NCBI RefSeq assembly: GCF_918698155.1
Contig: NZ_CAKKLX010000012.1
Span: 62,001 to 126,000 of the forward strand
Length of the DNA: 64,000 nucleotides
From: Roseomonas sp. CECT 9278
GTDB taxonomy: Bacteria; Pseudomonadota; Alphaproteobacteria; Acetobacterales; Acetobacteraceae
Direction of reading: 5' to 3'
The translations under genes and the position numbers were made by a program. The notes beneath the pieces were generated by a model that worked only from the letters and a program-made list of their open reading frames with translations, did not search any database and was not told where the DNA came from. Below are positions 1-9,291 of this stretch, one piece after another (within the stretch, counting starts at the first letter, position 1; each line of letters opens with the position of its first letter).

Positions 1-317
1 GCGCGGGCGACGGGCGCAACATGAACATGCCGCTGGCGCGCGACACCGGCGATGCCGGATGGCTCGATGCGCTGCGCTACGCGTTTGCCGCCATCCGCGA
101 CGTGAAGGCGGATGCGCTGGTGGTGGCCCTTGGCTTCGATGCATCGGAACACGAACCGCTGCGCTTCCTGTCGGTCACCGCGGACGGCTTCGCGAAAGCC
201 GGCGCGATGATCGGCGGCCTCAACCTGCCCACCGCGATCACCCAGGAAGGCGGCTACAACGTGGACATGATCGGCACCTTGCTCGAACGCTTCCTGACCG
301 GCTGGGGCGACGCATGA
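1..317 (+). CDS. Histone deacetylase-family amidohydrolase, C-terminal fragment
   Basis: About 104 C-terminal residues of a protein that begins before the window. The sequence fits the end of the HDAC/acetylpolyamine amidohydrolase/acetoin-utilisation family: an N-M-P-L stretch after a G-D-G-R turn, the strand ALVVALGFDA followed by a DP-like segment, and the QEGGY motif that in this family supplies the catalytic-pocket tyrosine. Family members are zinc hydrolases that remove acyl groups from lysine or polyamine amides. The stop overlaps the start of the next gene (ATGA), so the two are probably co-transcribed. The zinc-binding histidine and aspartate cluster lies outside the window, so activity cannot be judged. 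Confidence 0.8.
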   Translation, partial: AGDGRNMNMPLARDTGDAGWLDALRYAFAAIRDVKADALVVALGFDASEHEPLRFLSVTADGFAKAGAMIGGLNLPTAITQEGGYNVDMIGTLLERFLTGWGDA

Positions 318-1312
318 CCCTGCTCACCCTCGACACGCATATCGACATCCGCTGGCCCGACCCGCCCGATGCCACCACCGAGACCGACCGCCGCGTCGAC
401 TTCCCCAAGATGCTGCGCGGCGGGCTGAACGCCGCGGTCTTCATCGCCTACACCCCGCAGACCAAGCGCGATGACGAATCCCTCGCCGCCGCCGCCGCGC
501 GCGCCGAGGCCATGCTGCGCCACATCCGCACCCGCGCCGATGGCAGCACGCGCCGCTTCTGCACCACCGCGGACGAACTCGAAGCCGCGCATGCCGCCGG
601 CGCGCTGTGCGTGCTCTCCGCCGTCGAGAACGGCAACGCGATGGCGCGCGACCTGTCGCGGCTGAAGCTCTGGCGCGACCTCGGTGCGATCTATGTCACG
701 CTGACCCATGACGGCCACAACGACCTGGCCGATGCCGCGCGCCCGAAGCCCGACCTCGGCGATGCGGAACAGGACCATGGCGGCCTGTCGCCGCTCGGCC
801 GCGCCGCGATCGCCGAGATGAACCGCGTCGGCCTGCTGGTCGATGTCTCGCACAGCGCGAAATCCACCATGATGCAGGCGGCGGAACTGTCGCGCGCGCC
901 GATCGCCGCGACGCATTCCTGCTGCCGCGCGCTGTGCGACCATCCGCGCAACCTCGATGACGAACAGCTCGACATGCTGCGCGCCACCGGCGGGCTCGTG
1001 CAGATCACCGCGCTCGATGCCTTCCTGCGCGCCGCGCCCCCCGGCGGGCGCTCGCCGGCCACGGTGAAGGACATGGTGGACCACGTGGACTACGCCGTGG
1101 CGCGCATCGGCATCGACCATGTCGGCCTCTCGTCGGATTTCGACGGCGGCGGCGGCATTCCTGGCTGGAAGGACGCGTCGGAAACCGCGACCCTCACCGC
1201 CGAACTCGCCGCGCGCGGCTACGGCGCGCGTGAGATCGCGCTGCTCTGGTCCGGCAATTTCCGCCGCCTGCTGCGCCAGGTGCGGCGCACCGCCCACACG
1301 ATGGAATCCTGA
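314..1312 (+). CDS. Membrane dipeptidase (peptidase family M19)
   Basis: 332 residues, the usual length for bacterial renal-dipeptidase homologues, which hydrolyse dipeptides with a binuclear zinc centre. Visible landmarks are the N-terminal DTHID metal motif, SAVENG (bridging glutamate region), LTHDGHND, the VDVSHS histidine segment, ATHSCCRAL, and GLSSDFDG near the C-terminus, all typical of M19. The ATG at 314 overlaps the stop of the preceding deacetylase-like gene, and the stop overlaps the next start (TGATG), which suggests translational coupling. No signal peptide is visible, so it is probably cytoplasmic. The substrate (L,D- or D-dipeptides, beta-lactams) cannot be told from sequence. 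Confidence 0.88.
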   Translation: MTLLTLDTHIDIRWPDPPDATTETDRRVDFPKMLRGGLNAAVFIAYTPQTKRDDESLAAAAARAEAMLRHIRTRADGSTRRFCTTADELEAAHAAGALCVLSAVENGNAMARDLSRLKLWRDLGAIYVTLTHDGHNDLADAARPKPDLGDAEQDHGGLSPLGRAAIAEMNRVGLLVDVSHSAKSTMMQAAELSRAPIAATHSCCRALCDHPRNLDDEQLDMLRATGGLVQITALDAFLRAAPPGGRSPATVKDMVDHVDYAVARIGIDHVGLSSDFDGGGGIPGWKDASETATLTAELAARGYGAREIALLWSGNFRRLLRQVRRTAHTMES

Positions 1313-2301
1313 TGACCCGACTGGCCCTGGCCGCCGCCCTCATCCTCCTCGCCCTGCCCGCCGCCGCACAACCCCGCCCCGCCCCGCCGCCCGCCGACAT
1401 CGCCGGCGCCGCCGACAACCCGCTGGTCGGGCGCTACGACGGCGCCGTGCAGCGCCTGCGCGAACAGCTCGCCTTCGGCGAGATGCGGATCGTCACCGCG
1501 CCCATCGCGCCCGGCGGCCGCCCGCCCGGATCGCCCCGCGCGACCGAGGCGAACAGCACCGCGGTCGCCGGCCGCATCACCCGCATGCGCTACGAAGGCC
1601 CCGATGGGCGCTCGCCGCTGGAAGTGGTCCGGAACTGGCAGCAGCGGATGGAACAGGGCGGCTTCCGCACGGTGTTTTCCTGCGAGGCGCGAAGCTGCGG
1701 CGGCAATGCCGTCGACCTCTGGGCGGCAGTGACGGGTGCGCTGCCCGGCAATGCGGGCATCGCCTCGAACCACGGCAGCGTCGTCTATGCGGCGATGCGC
1801 CTTGAACGCGCCGAAGGCGATGTCTGGGTCTCGCTGCTGTCGGTCAGCGGCCCGCGCGACCGGCCGCAAACGCTGATCGACGTGGTCGAGGCGCGCCCCA
1901 TGGAAACCGACCGCATCGTCTTCGTCGACGCGGCCGCGATGGACCGCGCCATCGCGGCGACCGGGCGCGTCGCGCTCTATGGCATCGCCTTCGACACCGA
2001 CCGCGCCGACCCGCGCCCCGACTCCCGCCCGACGATCGAGGAGATCGCCAAGTACCTGCGCGCCAACCCCGGCGTCAGCGTCGTCGTCACCGGCCACACC
2101 GACAGCCAGGGCGGCTTCGACCACAATGTCGATCTCTCGCGCCGCCGCGCCGCCGCCATCGTCACGGCCCTCACGCGCGACCACGGCATCGCCGCCGCGC
2201 GCCTCACGCCTTTCGGTGCCGGCATGGCCGCGCCGGTCGCCGCGAACGACAACGAGCAGGGCCGCGCGCAGAACCGCCGGGTGGAAATCGTCCGGCGTTG
2301 A
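1312..2301 (+). CDS. OmpA-family outer-membrane/peptidoglycan-associated protein
   Basis: 329 residues with a Sec signal peptide (MTRLALAAALILLALPAAAQ). The middle region, with WQQRMEQGGF and a FSCEARSCGG cysteine pair, resembles the DUF4892-type domain of some OmpA proteins. The C-terminal third is a clear OmpA peptidoglycan-binding domain: YGIAFDTDRAD, a VVTGHTDSQG strand, LSRRRAAA and NRRVEIV, which contains the usual aspartate and arginine that hold diaminopimelate. It is expected in the periplasm or anchored to the outer membrane. Its start overlaps the dipeptidase stop by one base. The function of the middle domain is unknown. Confidence 0.8.
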   Translation: MTRLALAAALILLALPAAAQPRPAPPPADIAGAADNPLVGRYDGAVQRLREQLAFGEMRIVTAPIAPGGRPPGSPRATEANSTAVAGRITRMRYEGPDGRSPLEVVRNWQQRMEQGGFRTVFSCEARSCGGNAVDLWAAVTGALPGNAGIASNHGSVVYAAMRLERAEGDVWVSLLSVSGPRDRPQTLIDVVEARPMETDRIVFVDAAAMDRAIAATGRVALYGIAFDTDRADPRPDSRPTIEEIAKYLRANPGVSVVVTGHTDSQGGFDHNVDLSRRRAAAIVTALTRDHGIAAARLTPFGAGMAAPVAANDNEQGRAQNRRVEIVRR

Positions 2302-2353
2302 CCATCGCATAAGTTGATTTCCAAGCGGCGTCGCGCCACCCTGGCGCGACGCC

Positions 2354-3871
2354 ATGACCATCGCCCGCATCGCCACCTTCGCCTTCGCCGGCATCGACGC
2401 CGTCCCGGTCGAAGTGCAGGTGCAGATCGCCCCGGGCCTGCCCGCCTTCCTGCTGGTCGGCCTGCCCGACAAGGCGGTCACCGAAAGCCGCGAACGCGTC
2501 CGCGCGGCACTGACCGGGTTGGGCCTGTCGCTGCCGCCCAAGCGCGTGCTGGTGAACCTGGCACCGGCCGACATCGCGAAGGAGGGCTCGCATTTCGACC
2601 TGCCCATCGCGCTCGCGCTGCTGGCGGCGATGGACATCATCCCGAAGGAAGACGCTGCGGGATATGCCGCACTCGGCGAACTCTCGCTCGACGGTTCCAT
2701 CGTCCCCGTCGCCGGCGTGCTGCCCGCGGCCCTCGGTGCCAGCGCACGCGATCTCGGCCTGATCTGCCCCGCAGCACAAGGCGGCGAGGCCGCCTGGGCC
2801 GGTCGCATCGAAGTCCTCGCCGCCCCCGACATCCATTCCCTGCTGAACCACTTCAAGGGCGTGCAGCACCTCTCGCCACCGAAGGCGCCCGCACCCGACA
2901 CCACGCCGCGCCCCACCGCCTGCCTGTCCGAAGTGAAAGGCCAGGAATCCGCCAAGCGCGCCATCGAGATCGCCGCCGCCGGCGGCCACAACCTGCTCAT
3001 GGTCGGCCCGCCAGGTGCCGGCAAGTCCATGCTCGCCGCCCGCCTGCCCGGCCTGCTGCCCGACCTCTCGCCCGCCGAGGCCCTCGAAGTCTCCCTCGTC
3101 CACTCCATCGCCGGCATGCTCGAAGGCGGCCGCCTGGTCATGCGCCCGCCCTTCCGCGACCCGCACCACTCCGCCTCCATGCCGGCCCTCATCGGCGGCG
3201 GCGCGCGCGCGAAGCCCGGCGAGATCAGCCTCGCGCATCGCGGCGTCCTGTTCCTCGACGAATGGCCCGAATTCCCGCGCCCCGCGCTGGAGGCCCTGCG
3301 CCAACCCATGGAGACCGGGCGCACCACCATCAGCCGCGTCCACGCCCACGTCACCTATCCCGCGCGCTTCCAATGCATCGCGGCGATGAACCCCTGCCGC
3401 TGCGGCTACCTCGGCGACGCCACGCGCGAATGCGGCCGCGCACCGCGCTGCGGAGAAGACTACCAGGGCCGCCTGTCGGGCCCGCTGATCGACCGCATGG
3501 ACCTCACCATCGAGGTCATGCCCATCCCCGCCGCCGAACTCACCCGCGCGCCGGCCGGGGAAACCTCCGCCACCGTCGCCGCCCGCGTGCTGGCCGCGCG
3601 CGACGCGCAGCGCACCCGCCACGGCCCCGACGGCCCGCCCAACAACGCCGAGGCCGAACTGCGCCACCTGCAACCGCTGCTCGACACCGAGGCCGAGGCG
3701 CTGCTGGAAATGGCGGCGACCCGCCTGCGCCTGTCCTCGCGCGGGCATGTGCGCACGCTGCGCGTGGCGCGCACCATCGCGGACCTGGCGGGCAGCAGCA
3801 CCATCCGGCGCGCGCATGTGGCGGAGGCGCTGGCCTTCCGGCACCGGATGCCGGGGCGCAAGGCGGCCTGA
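2354..3871 (+). CDS. comM: YifB/ComM family Mg-chelatase-like AAA+ ATPase
   Basis: 505 residues, full length for ComM/YifB, a hexameric helicase that promotes branch migration during natural transformation in some bacteria. The N-terminal ChlI-like domain starts with the family pattern [18 protein letters not shown] and [14 protein letters not shown]. The central AAA+ core has Walker A GPPGAGKS (about residues 218-225) and Walker [11 protein letters not shown]. The cysteine cluster [13 protein letters not shown] and CGRAPRC follow, then a C-terminal Mg-chelatase domain ending LAFRHRMP. The ATG at 2354 follows a 52-bp gap. It is convergent with yraN. Whether this organism is transformable is not shown here. 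Confidence 0.93.
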   Translation: MTIARIATFAFAGIDAVPVEVQVQIAPGLPAFLLVGLPDKAVTESRERVRAALTGLGLSLPPKRVLVNLAPADIAKEGSHFDLPIALALLAAMDIIPKEDAAGYAALGELSLDGSIVPVAGVLPAALGASARDLGLICPAAQGGEAAWAGRIEVLAAPDIHSLLNHFKGVQHLSPPKAPAPDTTPRPTACLSEVKGQESAKRAIEIAAAGGHNLLMVGPPGAGKSMLAARLPGLLPDLSPAEALEVSLVHSIAGMLEGGRLVMRPPFRDPHHSASMPALIGGGARAKPGEISLAHRGVLFLDEWPEFPRPALEALRQPMETGRTTISRVHAHVTYPARFQCIAAMNPCRCGYLGDATRECGRAPRCGEDYQGRLSGPLIDRMDLTIEVMPIPAAELTRAPAGETSATVAARVLAARDAQRTRHGPDGPPNNAEAELRHLQPLLDTEAEALLEMAATRLRLSSRGHVRTLRVARTIADLAGSSTIRRAHVAEALAFRHRMPGRKAA

Positions 3872-3946
3872 AAAAGGGCGGGAGCTCCCCCGAATCCCCC
3901 TCCCTTACTTGGCCGTTGGTTCTTGGCGATGGATCGAATGATAAAT

Positions 3947-4339
3947 TCAATCGCCAATTCGGAACGCATCCGCAATCCGCCGCGCCGTCCCATCCGCGGC
4001 AACGATCACCACGTCGAAGCGCACACCCGCGGCACCATGGCCCGGGTTCGCCGCCAGCCAGCATTCGGCCGCCGCGACCAGCCGCGCCCGCTGCCGCTTG
4101 CCCAGGGCGAAAGCCGCCTCGCTCAACGACGGCCGCGCCTTCACCTCGACAAACGCCAGCACCCCGTCCCGCTCCGCCACCAGGTCGATCTCGCCCGCCG
4201 GCGTGCGCGCCCGCCGCGCCAGAACCACCCAGCCCTCGCGCTCCAGCGCCGCCGACGCCACGCCCTCGGCATCGCGGCCCGACGCCTCCGCGCGCCGCCC
4301 GCGAATCAGCCGCCGCGTGCGCTGCCCGAAATCCTGCAT
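3947..4339 (-). CDS. yraN: YraN/UPF0102 family endonuclease-like protein
   Basis: 130 residues with the restriction-endonuclease-like fold motifs of UPF0102: RGRRAE near the N-terminus, then [11 protein letters not shown] and VFVEVK-type [10 protein letters not shown], which match the D-(E/Q)-x-K metal site. The C-terminal strand VRFDVVIV is also typical. The family is widespread and probably nucleic-acid related, but its role is not established. The gene starts 17 bp from the oppositely directed ggt gene, so both probably use promoters in this short gap or within each other. It is convergent with comM, 75 bp apart. Confidence 0.88.
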   Translation of the reverse strand: MQDFGQRTRRLIRGRRAEASGRDAEGVASAALEREGWVVLARRARTPAGEIDLVAERDGVLAFVEVKARPSLSEAAFALGKRQRARLVAAAECWLAANPGHGAAGVRFDVVIVAADGTARRIADAFRIGD

Positions 4340-4356
4340 TCCGCTATCCTGCCGCG

Positions 4357-6039
4357 ATGATCCTCCTCCGCGCCATCCTCCTGGTCCTGCTCGCCACCGG
4401 CATCGCGCAGGCCCAGCCCGCGCAACGCCACATGGTCGCGGCCGGGCACCCGCTCGCCGCCCAGGCGGGCCTCGATGTGCTGCGCGAGGGCGGCTCCGCG
4501 ACCGACGCCGCCATCGCCGTGCAGATGGTCCTCACGCTGGTCGAACCGCAATCCTCGGGCATCGGCGGCGGCGGCTTCCTGCTGCACTTGCACGGCGCCA
4601 CCGGCCGCATCACTGCCTGGGACGGGCGCGAAGCCGCCCCCGCCGCCGCCGGCGCCGACCTGTTCCTGCGCGATGGCCGGCCGCTGCCCATGCTCCAGGC
4701 CATGCCCGGCGGCCGCGCCGTGGGCGTGCCCAGCCTCGTCGCCATGCTCGAAGCCGCCCACAAGGAGCACGGCCGCCTGCCCTGGCCGCGCCTGGTCGCC
4801 CCCGCCATCCGCCTGGCGGAGGACGGCTTCCCCATCAGCGATCGCCTGGCGCGCGAGATCGCCCTCGACATGCTGCTGCTGCGCCGCGACCCCGGCGCCG
4901 CGGCGTATTTCTTCACCGACCAGGGCCTGCCGCTGCCCGCCGGCCACCGCCTGCGCAACCCCGCGCTGGCCGAGACCCTGCGCGCCATCGCCGAGCAGGG
5001 TGCCGCCGCCCTCGCCCGCGGCCCGATCGCCGAGGACATCGTCGCCGCCATCACCCGCCACCCGACCAATCCCGGCGTGATGGCGCTGGCCGACCTCGCC
5101 ACCTATGCCCCGCGCCGGCGCGAGGCGCTGTGCGCGCCCTATCGCGGGTATCGCGTCTGCGGCTTCCCGCCGCCCTCGTCCGGCGGCATCGCGGTGGCGC
5201 AGATCCTGGGCCTGCTCGGCCATTTCGACCTGCCGCGCATGGACCCGCGCGGGGCCGAGGCCGCCCACCTGATCGGCGATGCCGGCCGCCTCGCCTTCGC
5301 CGACCGCAATGCCTATGTGGCCGACCCTGATTTCGTCCCGGTGCCCACGCGCGGCCTGACCGATCCCGGCTACCTCACCACCCGCGCGCAGCTGATCGAC
5401 CGCGACCGCGCCATGCCCGCCCCGCGCGCCGGCAACCCGCCCTGGCGCGAGACCACCCGCCACGCCCCGCAGGCCCAGGACCACGGCACCGGCACCACCC
5501 ATGTCTCGATCGTCGATGCCGACGGCAACGCGGTCTCCATGACCACCACCATCGAGGCGCTGTTCGGCGCGCGGCTGATGGTGCGCGGCTTCCTGCTGAA
5601 CAACGAACTCACGGACTTCTCCTTCGCCCCGGAGCGCGACGGCCGCCCCATCGCCAACCGCGTCGAACCCGGCAAGCGCCCGCGCTCCTCCATGTCCCCC
5701 ACCATCGTGCTGGATGCCGAGGGCCGGCTGCAGGCGCTGACCGGATCGCCAGGCGGGGCGCGCATCATCGGCTATGTCGCGCAGTCGCTGGTGGCGGTTC
5801 TCGACTGGGGCCTGACACCGCAGGAGGCCGCGTCCCTGCCCCATGTCGGCACCATCGGCGGCGCGATCGAACTGGAAGCCGACACGCCCGCCGCCGCGCT
5901 CGCCCCCGCCCTGCGCGCGCGCGGCCACGAGGTGCAGATCCGCGACATGAATTCCGGCCTGCAGATCATCCGCGTCACGCCACAGGGCCTGCTCGGCGGC
6001 GCGGACCCGCGGCGTGAAGGGGTCGCGATCGGTGACTGA
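4357..6039 (+). CDS. ggt: Gamma-glutamyltransferase (glutathione hydrolase)
   Basis: 560 residues, normal for bacterial GGT, with an N-terminal Sec signal ([20 protein letters not shown]), so the enzyme acts in the periplasm on glutathione or gamma-glutamyl peptides. Family motifs include [18 protein letters not shown], the oxyanion/substrate loop [12 protein letters not shown], and PPPSSGGIA. Autocatalytic cleavage is predicted before Thr380 in GTTHVS, giving large and small subunits; the small subunit contains [11 protein letters not shown] and TGSPGG. The ATG at 4357 is chosen because it begins the signal peptide; the open frame extends much further upstream but over yraN and comM. Its 3' end overlaps the next gene. 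Confidence 0.93.
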   Translation: MILLRAILLVLLATGIAQAQPAQRHMVAAGHPLAAQAGLDVLREGGSATDAAIAVQMVLTLVEPQSSGIGGGGFLLHLHGATGRITAWDGREAAPAAAGADLFLRDGRPLPMLQAMPGGRAVGVPSLVAMLEAAHKEHGRLPWPRLVAPAIRLAEDGFPISDRLAREIALDMLLLRRDPGAAAYFFTDQGLPLPAGHRLRNPALAETLRAIAEQGAAALARGPIAEDIVAAITRHPTNPGVMALADLATYAPRRREALCAPYRGYRVCGFPPPSSGGIAVAQILGLLGHFDLPRMDPRGAEAAHLIGDAGRLAFADRNAYVADPDFVPVPTRGLTDPGYLTTRAQLIDRDRAMPAPRAGNPPWRETTRHAPQAQDHGTGTTHVSIVDADGNAVSMTTTIEALFGARLMVRGFLLNNELTDFSFAPERDGRPIANRVEPGKRPRSSMSPTIVLDAEGRLQALTGSPGGARIIGYVAQSLVAVLDWGLTPQEAASLPHVGTIGGAIELEADTPAAALAPALRARGHEVQIRDMNSGLQIIRVTPQGLLGGADPRREGVAIGD

Positions 6040-6718
6040 AGTGCCCTACACCACTGCGACCGTTCCCGCCCCGCCCGAGCTCCGCGCGCAGCTCGAAGGC
6101 CTGACCGGACAGCACGCCGGCGCGGCCCGCGGCGGCCTGCGGCAGATGGCGCTGGTCGTCGTCGCGGTGTTCGGCGCCATCGCGCTGCTTGATCTCGCCT
6201 TCGGCATCATCGAGACCGCGCACTGGGTCGTGCTGGTGCTGGGCAGCGCCATCCTGCTGGTGCCGATGCTGCTGATCCACCGCCGCAGCAGCGCTCCGGA
6301 GGCGGATGCCTTGATCGACGACCTGCGCGCCGACCTCGCCTCGGGCCTCGTGCTGCGCCACACACTGCTGCGCGACGAACGCCACGCCTTCGTCCCGCAC
6401 GAGCACGGCGTCATCCATCTGTGCCCCGCCGATCCCGCGCGCACGCTGTTCCTCGACCTCTCGTCCGTCACCGGGGACCCGCGCCATGACCAGTGGTACG
6501 CCGAAGGGCTGATCGACCGCGCGCGCTGGACCTGGTTCAGCACCACCAGCGGCGCCGTGCAGCTTGGCTTCGAGGCCGATGGCGCCCCCGTCCCGCGCCG
6601 CGTGATCGATGCCGCCGACGAAACCGCCCTGTTCGAGGCGCTCGGCTCGCCCACCGATGGCGACGTGATCGCGCGCCCCTGGGCCGAGATGGAGGCTTTC
6701 CTGCGCGCCGGCGCGTGA
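6032..6718 (+). CDS. Two-TM membrane protein of unknown function
   Basis: 228 residues from a GTG at 6032; an earlier in-frame GTG at 6014 is possible. I prefer 6032 because an AAGGGG Shine-Dalgarno lies about ten bases upstream, and because the overlap with ggt is then only 8 bp. Residues about 35-85 form two adjacent hydrophobic helices ([20 protein letters not shown] and [18 protein letters not shown]) separated by a short loop. A soluble C-terminal domain follows, with [20 protein letters not shown] and an aromatic centre around [13 protein letters not shown] do not recognise the family. Close coupling to ggt suggests joint expression, not necessarily a shared function. Confidence 0.7.
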   Translation: MTEVPYTTATVPAPPELRAQLEGLTGQHAGAARGGLRQMALVVVAVFGAIALLDLAFGIIETAHWVVLVLGSAILLVPMLLIHRRSSAPEADALIDDLRADLASGLVLRHTLLRDERHAFVPHEHGVIHLCPADPARTLFLDLSSVTGDPRHDQWYAEGLIDRARWTWFSTTSGAVQLGFEADGAPVPRRVIDAADETALFEALGSPTDGDVIARPWAEMEAFLRAGA

Positions 6719-6770
6719 CCAGATGCGTGCTGCCGCGTTGACGCCACGCACCCACCACCGGAGCCCGCCC

Positions 6771-7247
6771 ATGCCTCGCCTGATCGCCGCAGTCCTGGCG
6801 CTGCTGATCGCCCTGCCCGCCGCCGCCGAGGAGACGACGCGCATCGGCTTCGTCAACACCGCCATCACCAACCTGGGCCTGACGCGCAGCCACCGGGTGG
6901 TGGTGGAACGCTTCTCCGACCCCGAGGTGGCGGGCGTGTCCTGCTACATCAGCCAGGCCCGCACGGGCGGCCTCAGCGGCATGGTCGGGCTGGCGGAGGA
7001 CCCCGGCCGCTTCTCGCTGGTCTGCGTCGCGACCGGGGCGGTGCGCGTGGCCGACGGCGCCCGCCGCGGCGAACGCGGCGAGCTGGTCTACGAAAGCGAC
7101 ACCTCCCTGTTCTTCAAGGAGACCCGCGTCCACCGCTTCATCGACGAGGCGGCGAACACGGTCGTCTACCTGGCCTGGTCGACCCGCCTGATCGACGGGT
7201 CGCCCTACAACGCCGTGGCGGTGGTGCCCTTCGCGCCGCCGCGCTGA
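6771..7247 (+). CDS. creA: CreA family protein
   Basis: 158 residues with a signal peptide (MPRLIAAVLALLIALPAAAE) and the CreA signature: RIGFVNTAI-type N-terminus, VVVERFSDPEVAGVSCYISQARTGG-like segment, then FKETRVHRFID and NTVVYLAWSTRLIDGSPYNA. CreA proteins are periplasmic or secreted with unknown function and two conserved cysteines, both present here in SCYIS and LVCVA. The ATG at 6771 is preceded by GGAG at a good distance. The stop codon directly abuts the stop of the convergent M48 protease; the six bases TGATCA serve both genes. Confidence 0.88.
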   Translation: MPRLIAAVLALLIALPAAAEETTRIGFVNTAITNLGLTRSHRVVVERFSDPEVAGVSCYISQARTGGLSGMVGLAEDPGRFSLVCVATGAVRVADGARRGERGELVYESDTSLFFKETRVHRFIDEAANTVVYLAWSTRLIDGSPYNAVAVVPFAPPR

Positions 7248-8048
7248 TCAGGCGAACCAGCCGCCGCGCCGCGGCATGGCCCGGGGATCGCGCGCGATCT
7301 CCTCCGCCGCGCGGCGCCAGGCCGCCAGCCGCTCCGGCCCGGCCGGATGGGTGTCGAACCACGACGTCGTCTGGTCGCCCGACAGCTTCGTCATCTTCGC
7401 CCACAACCCGCCGGCGCGCTCCAGGTCATAGCCCGCCCGCGCGGCGATGAAGGCGCCGAGGTAATCCGCCTCGCGCTCCTGCGCCTTGGAGAAGGTCAGG
7501 CTTGCCGCCTTCGCGCCGGTCTCGGCGCCCAGTCGCGCCAGGCCGAGGTCGATGCCCACCACATCCTGCGCCGCGCGGCCGACCGCAGCGCCGATCGTCG
7601 CGGCCACCTGCGCCCGCCGCGTGCCCTCGGCCAGATGGCCCGCGACGTGATGCGCGATCTCATGCGCCACCACGCCGGCCAATTCGTCGTCATTCGACAC
7701 CAGGCGCAGCAGCCCGGTGGTGACGGTCACGCCATTCGCATCATGCGCGAAGGCATTGGGCGTCGCCGCAGGCATGATGCCGACCTGGAAATCGCACCCG
7801 CTGCCGAGCTCGGCCTGGCAGAAGGGCTGCGCGGCACGGATGGTGCGCGCGGCCACGCGCGACAGCATCGCGGCATCCTGTTCCGGGCTGCGCAGCGTGG
7901 GGCGCGGCATGGGCGCGGCGGCGATGTCGCGCGTCGCGGCCGCGATCGCGGCGCGATCCACCGGCGGGGGCAGCATGGCATCGTCGCAGCCCGCCAGCAG
8001 CAGGGCGGGCAGCGCCAGCAACGCGAGAACGGGACGGCGGGTCGCCAT
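7248..8048 (-). CDS. M48-family zinc metalloprotease, lipoprotein
   Basis: 266 residues. The N-terminus MATRRPVLALLALPALLLAGC carries a lipobox with Cys21 as the acylated residue, so the protein is probably anchored in the outer membrane facing the periplasm. The HEIAHH motif (zinc ligands His129 and His133, catalytic Glu130) and a downstream EREADYLG segment with the third ligand define an Oma1/BepA/LoiP-like M48 peptidase. Such lipoproteins usually degrade or help assemble outer-membrane proteins. The C-terminus is short and lacks the TPR domain of BepA, so it resembles LoiP or YcaL more closely. Confidence 0.88.
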   Translation of the reverse strand: MATRRPVLALLALPALLLAGCDDAMLPPPVDRAAIAAATRDIAAAPMPRPTLRSPEQDAAMLSRVAARTIRAAQPFCQAELGSGCDFQVGIMPAATPNAFAHDANGVTVTTGLLRLVSNDDELAGVVAHEIAHHVAGHLAEGTRRAQVAATIGAAVGRAAQDVVGIDLGLARLGAETGAKAASLTFSKAQEREADYLGAFIAARAGYDLERAGGLWAKMTKLSGDQTTSWFDTHPAGPERLAAWRRAAEEIARDPRAMPRRGGWFA

Positions 8049-8259
8049 CGGACCGGATACCTCCTGCGCGGCCCGGCCCCATGCCGGCCCACGTCAGGCG
8101 CGAGTGTAACAGCGCCCGCCTTGCGGCCGGGTGTCGCGATGCAACGGCGCGTAACGGATGGCGCGGCACCTGCGGCATCCGTGCCCGCGCAGGCCGCGGG
8201 CCTGCCGGGTGCGGGGCATCCGCGCGGCTTCGGCTGACGCCGGCCGAGGGCGATCCGCG

Positions 8260-9291
8260 CTACGCGGCGTCCCGCGCGATGGCGGGCATCGGCATGGCGT
8301 CGTCGCGCCCTTCCTCGACCGCGTGGCAGGCCACCATCGCGTCGCCGGCCGGCTTCAGTTCCGGCCGCTCCCGCTTGCAGCGGTCATTGGCCAGCGGGCA
8401 GCGCGGATGGAAGGCGCAGCCGGATGGCGGGGTGATCGGCGACGGCACCTCGCCACCCACCGGGATGCGTTCGCGCCCGGTCATGTCCAGGTCCGGGATC
8501 GCCTCCATCAGCGCGCGCGTATAGGGGTGGCGCGGGCGGCGGAACAGCGTCTCGGCCGGTGCCAGTTCCGCCAGCCGGCCGAGATACATCACCCCGATCC
8601 GGTCGCTCACCTGCCGCACCACCGCCAGGTTGTGGCTGATGAACAGGAAGGTGAGGTTGAGGCGCTGCTGCAGCTCCTTCATCAGGTTCAGGATCTGCGC
8701 CTGGACCGACACGTCCAGCGCGGAGGTCGGTTCGTCGCAGACCAGGAATTCCGGGTTGGACGACAGCGCCCGCGCGATGGAAATCCGCTGCCTTTGCCCG
8801 CCCGAGAATTCATGCGGGAATTTCTGCCGATCGAGCGGCGACAGCCCCACCTGCGTCAGCAGTTCCGCGACGCGGTTGTCCTGCTCGGCGCGCGTGCCCA
8901 CCAGGCCGAAGGCGCGGATGGGTTCGGCGATGATGTCCCCCACCCTCCAGCGCGGATTCAAGGACGCATAGGGGTCCTGGAAGATCATCTGCATGCGCCG
9001 GCGCTGGTCGGCCAGGGCGCGCGCCTGCGCCAAATCCCGCCCGTCGAACACCACCTTGCCGGCGGTCGGCGCATAGAGCCCGACGCACAGCCGCGCGACG
9101 GTGGATTTCCCGCAGCCGGATTCCCCCACCAGCGACAGCGTGGTGCCCTTCGGGATGGCGAAGGAAATGCCATCCACCGCGCGCAGCGTCCGCCGGCCTT
9201 CGCGCGCCACCATCCGCTGCAGCAGCGGCCGCGACACGTCGAAATGCCGCGCCAGGTCGCGCGCCTCGAACATCAAGGTCGCGTCAGCCAC
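8260..9291 (-). CDS. Peptide/opine ABC importer ATP-binding protein (DppF type)
   Basis: 343 residues. It is a complete ABC ATPase with Walker A GESGCGKST, Q-loop MIFQDPYASLNPR, signature SGGQRQR, Walker B FLVCDEPTSALD and an H-loop in FISHNL. The C-terminal oligopeptide/dipeptide extension has the cysteine pattern GCAFHPRCPLA...C that is typical of OppF/DppF. The start is taken as GTG at 9291, because GGAGG lies 7 bases upstream; a downstream ATG at 9273 lacks this. It overlaps the partner ATPase gene by 8 bp and is the last gene of a five-gene importer operon running leftward. Confidence 0.92.
   Translation of the reverse strand: MADATLMFEARDLARHFDVSRPLLQRMVAREGRRTLRAVDGISFAIPKGTTLSLVGESGCGKSTVARLCVGLYAPTAGKVVFDGRDLAQARALADQRRRMQMIFQDPYASLNPRWRVGDIIAEPIRAFGLVGTRAEQDNRVAELLTQVGLSPLDRQKFPHEFSGGQRQRISIARALSSNPEFLVCDEPTSALDVSVQAQILNLMKELQQRLNLTFLFISHNLAVVRQVSDRIGVMYLGRLAELAPAETLFRRPRHPYTRALMEAIPDLDMTGRERIPVGGEVPSPITPPSGCAFHPRCPLANDRCKRERPELKPAGDAMVACHAVEEGRDDAMPMPAIARDAA

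Noticed and set aside
254..1297. Long open frames antisense to the dipeptidase, ComM, TamB, esterase and other genes
   Set aside because: Such frames are expected in GC-rich DNA. Their products are rich in Arg, Gly, Ala and His with no domain motifs, whereas the opposite strand carries clear families.
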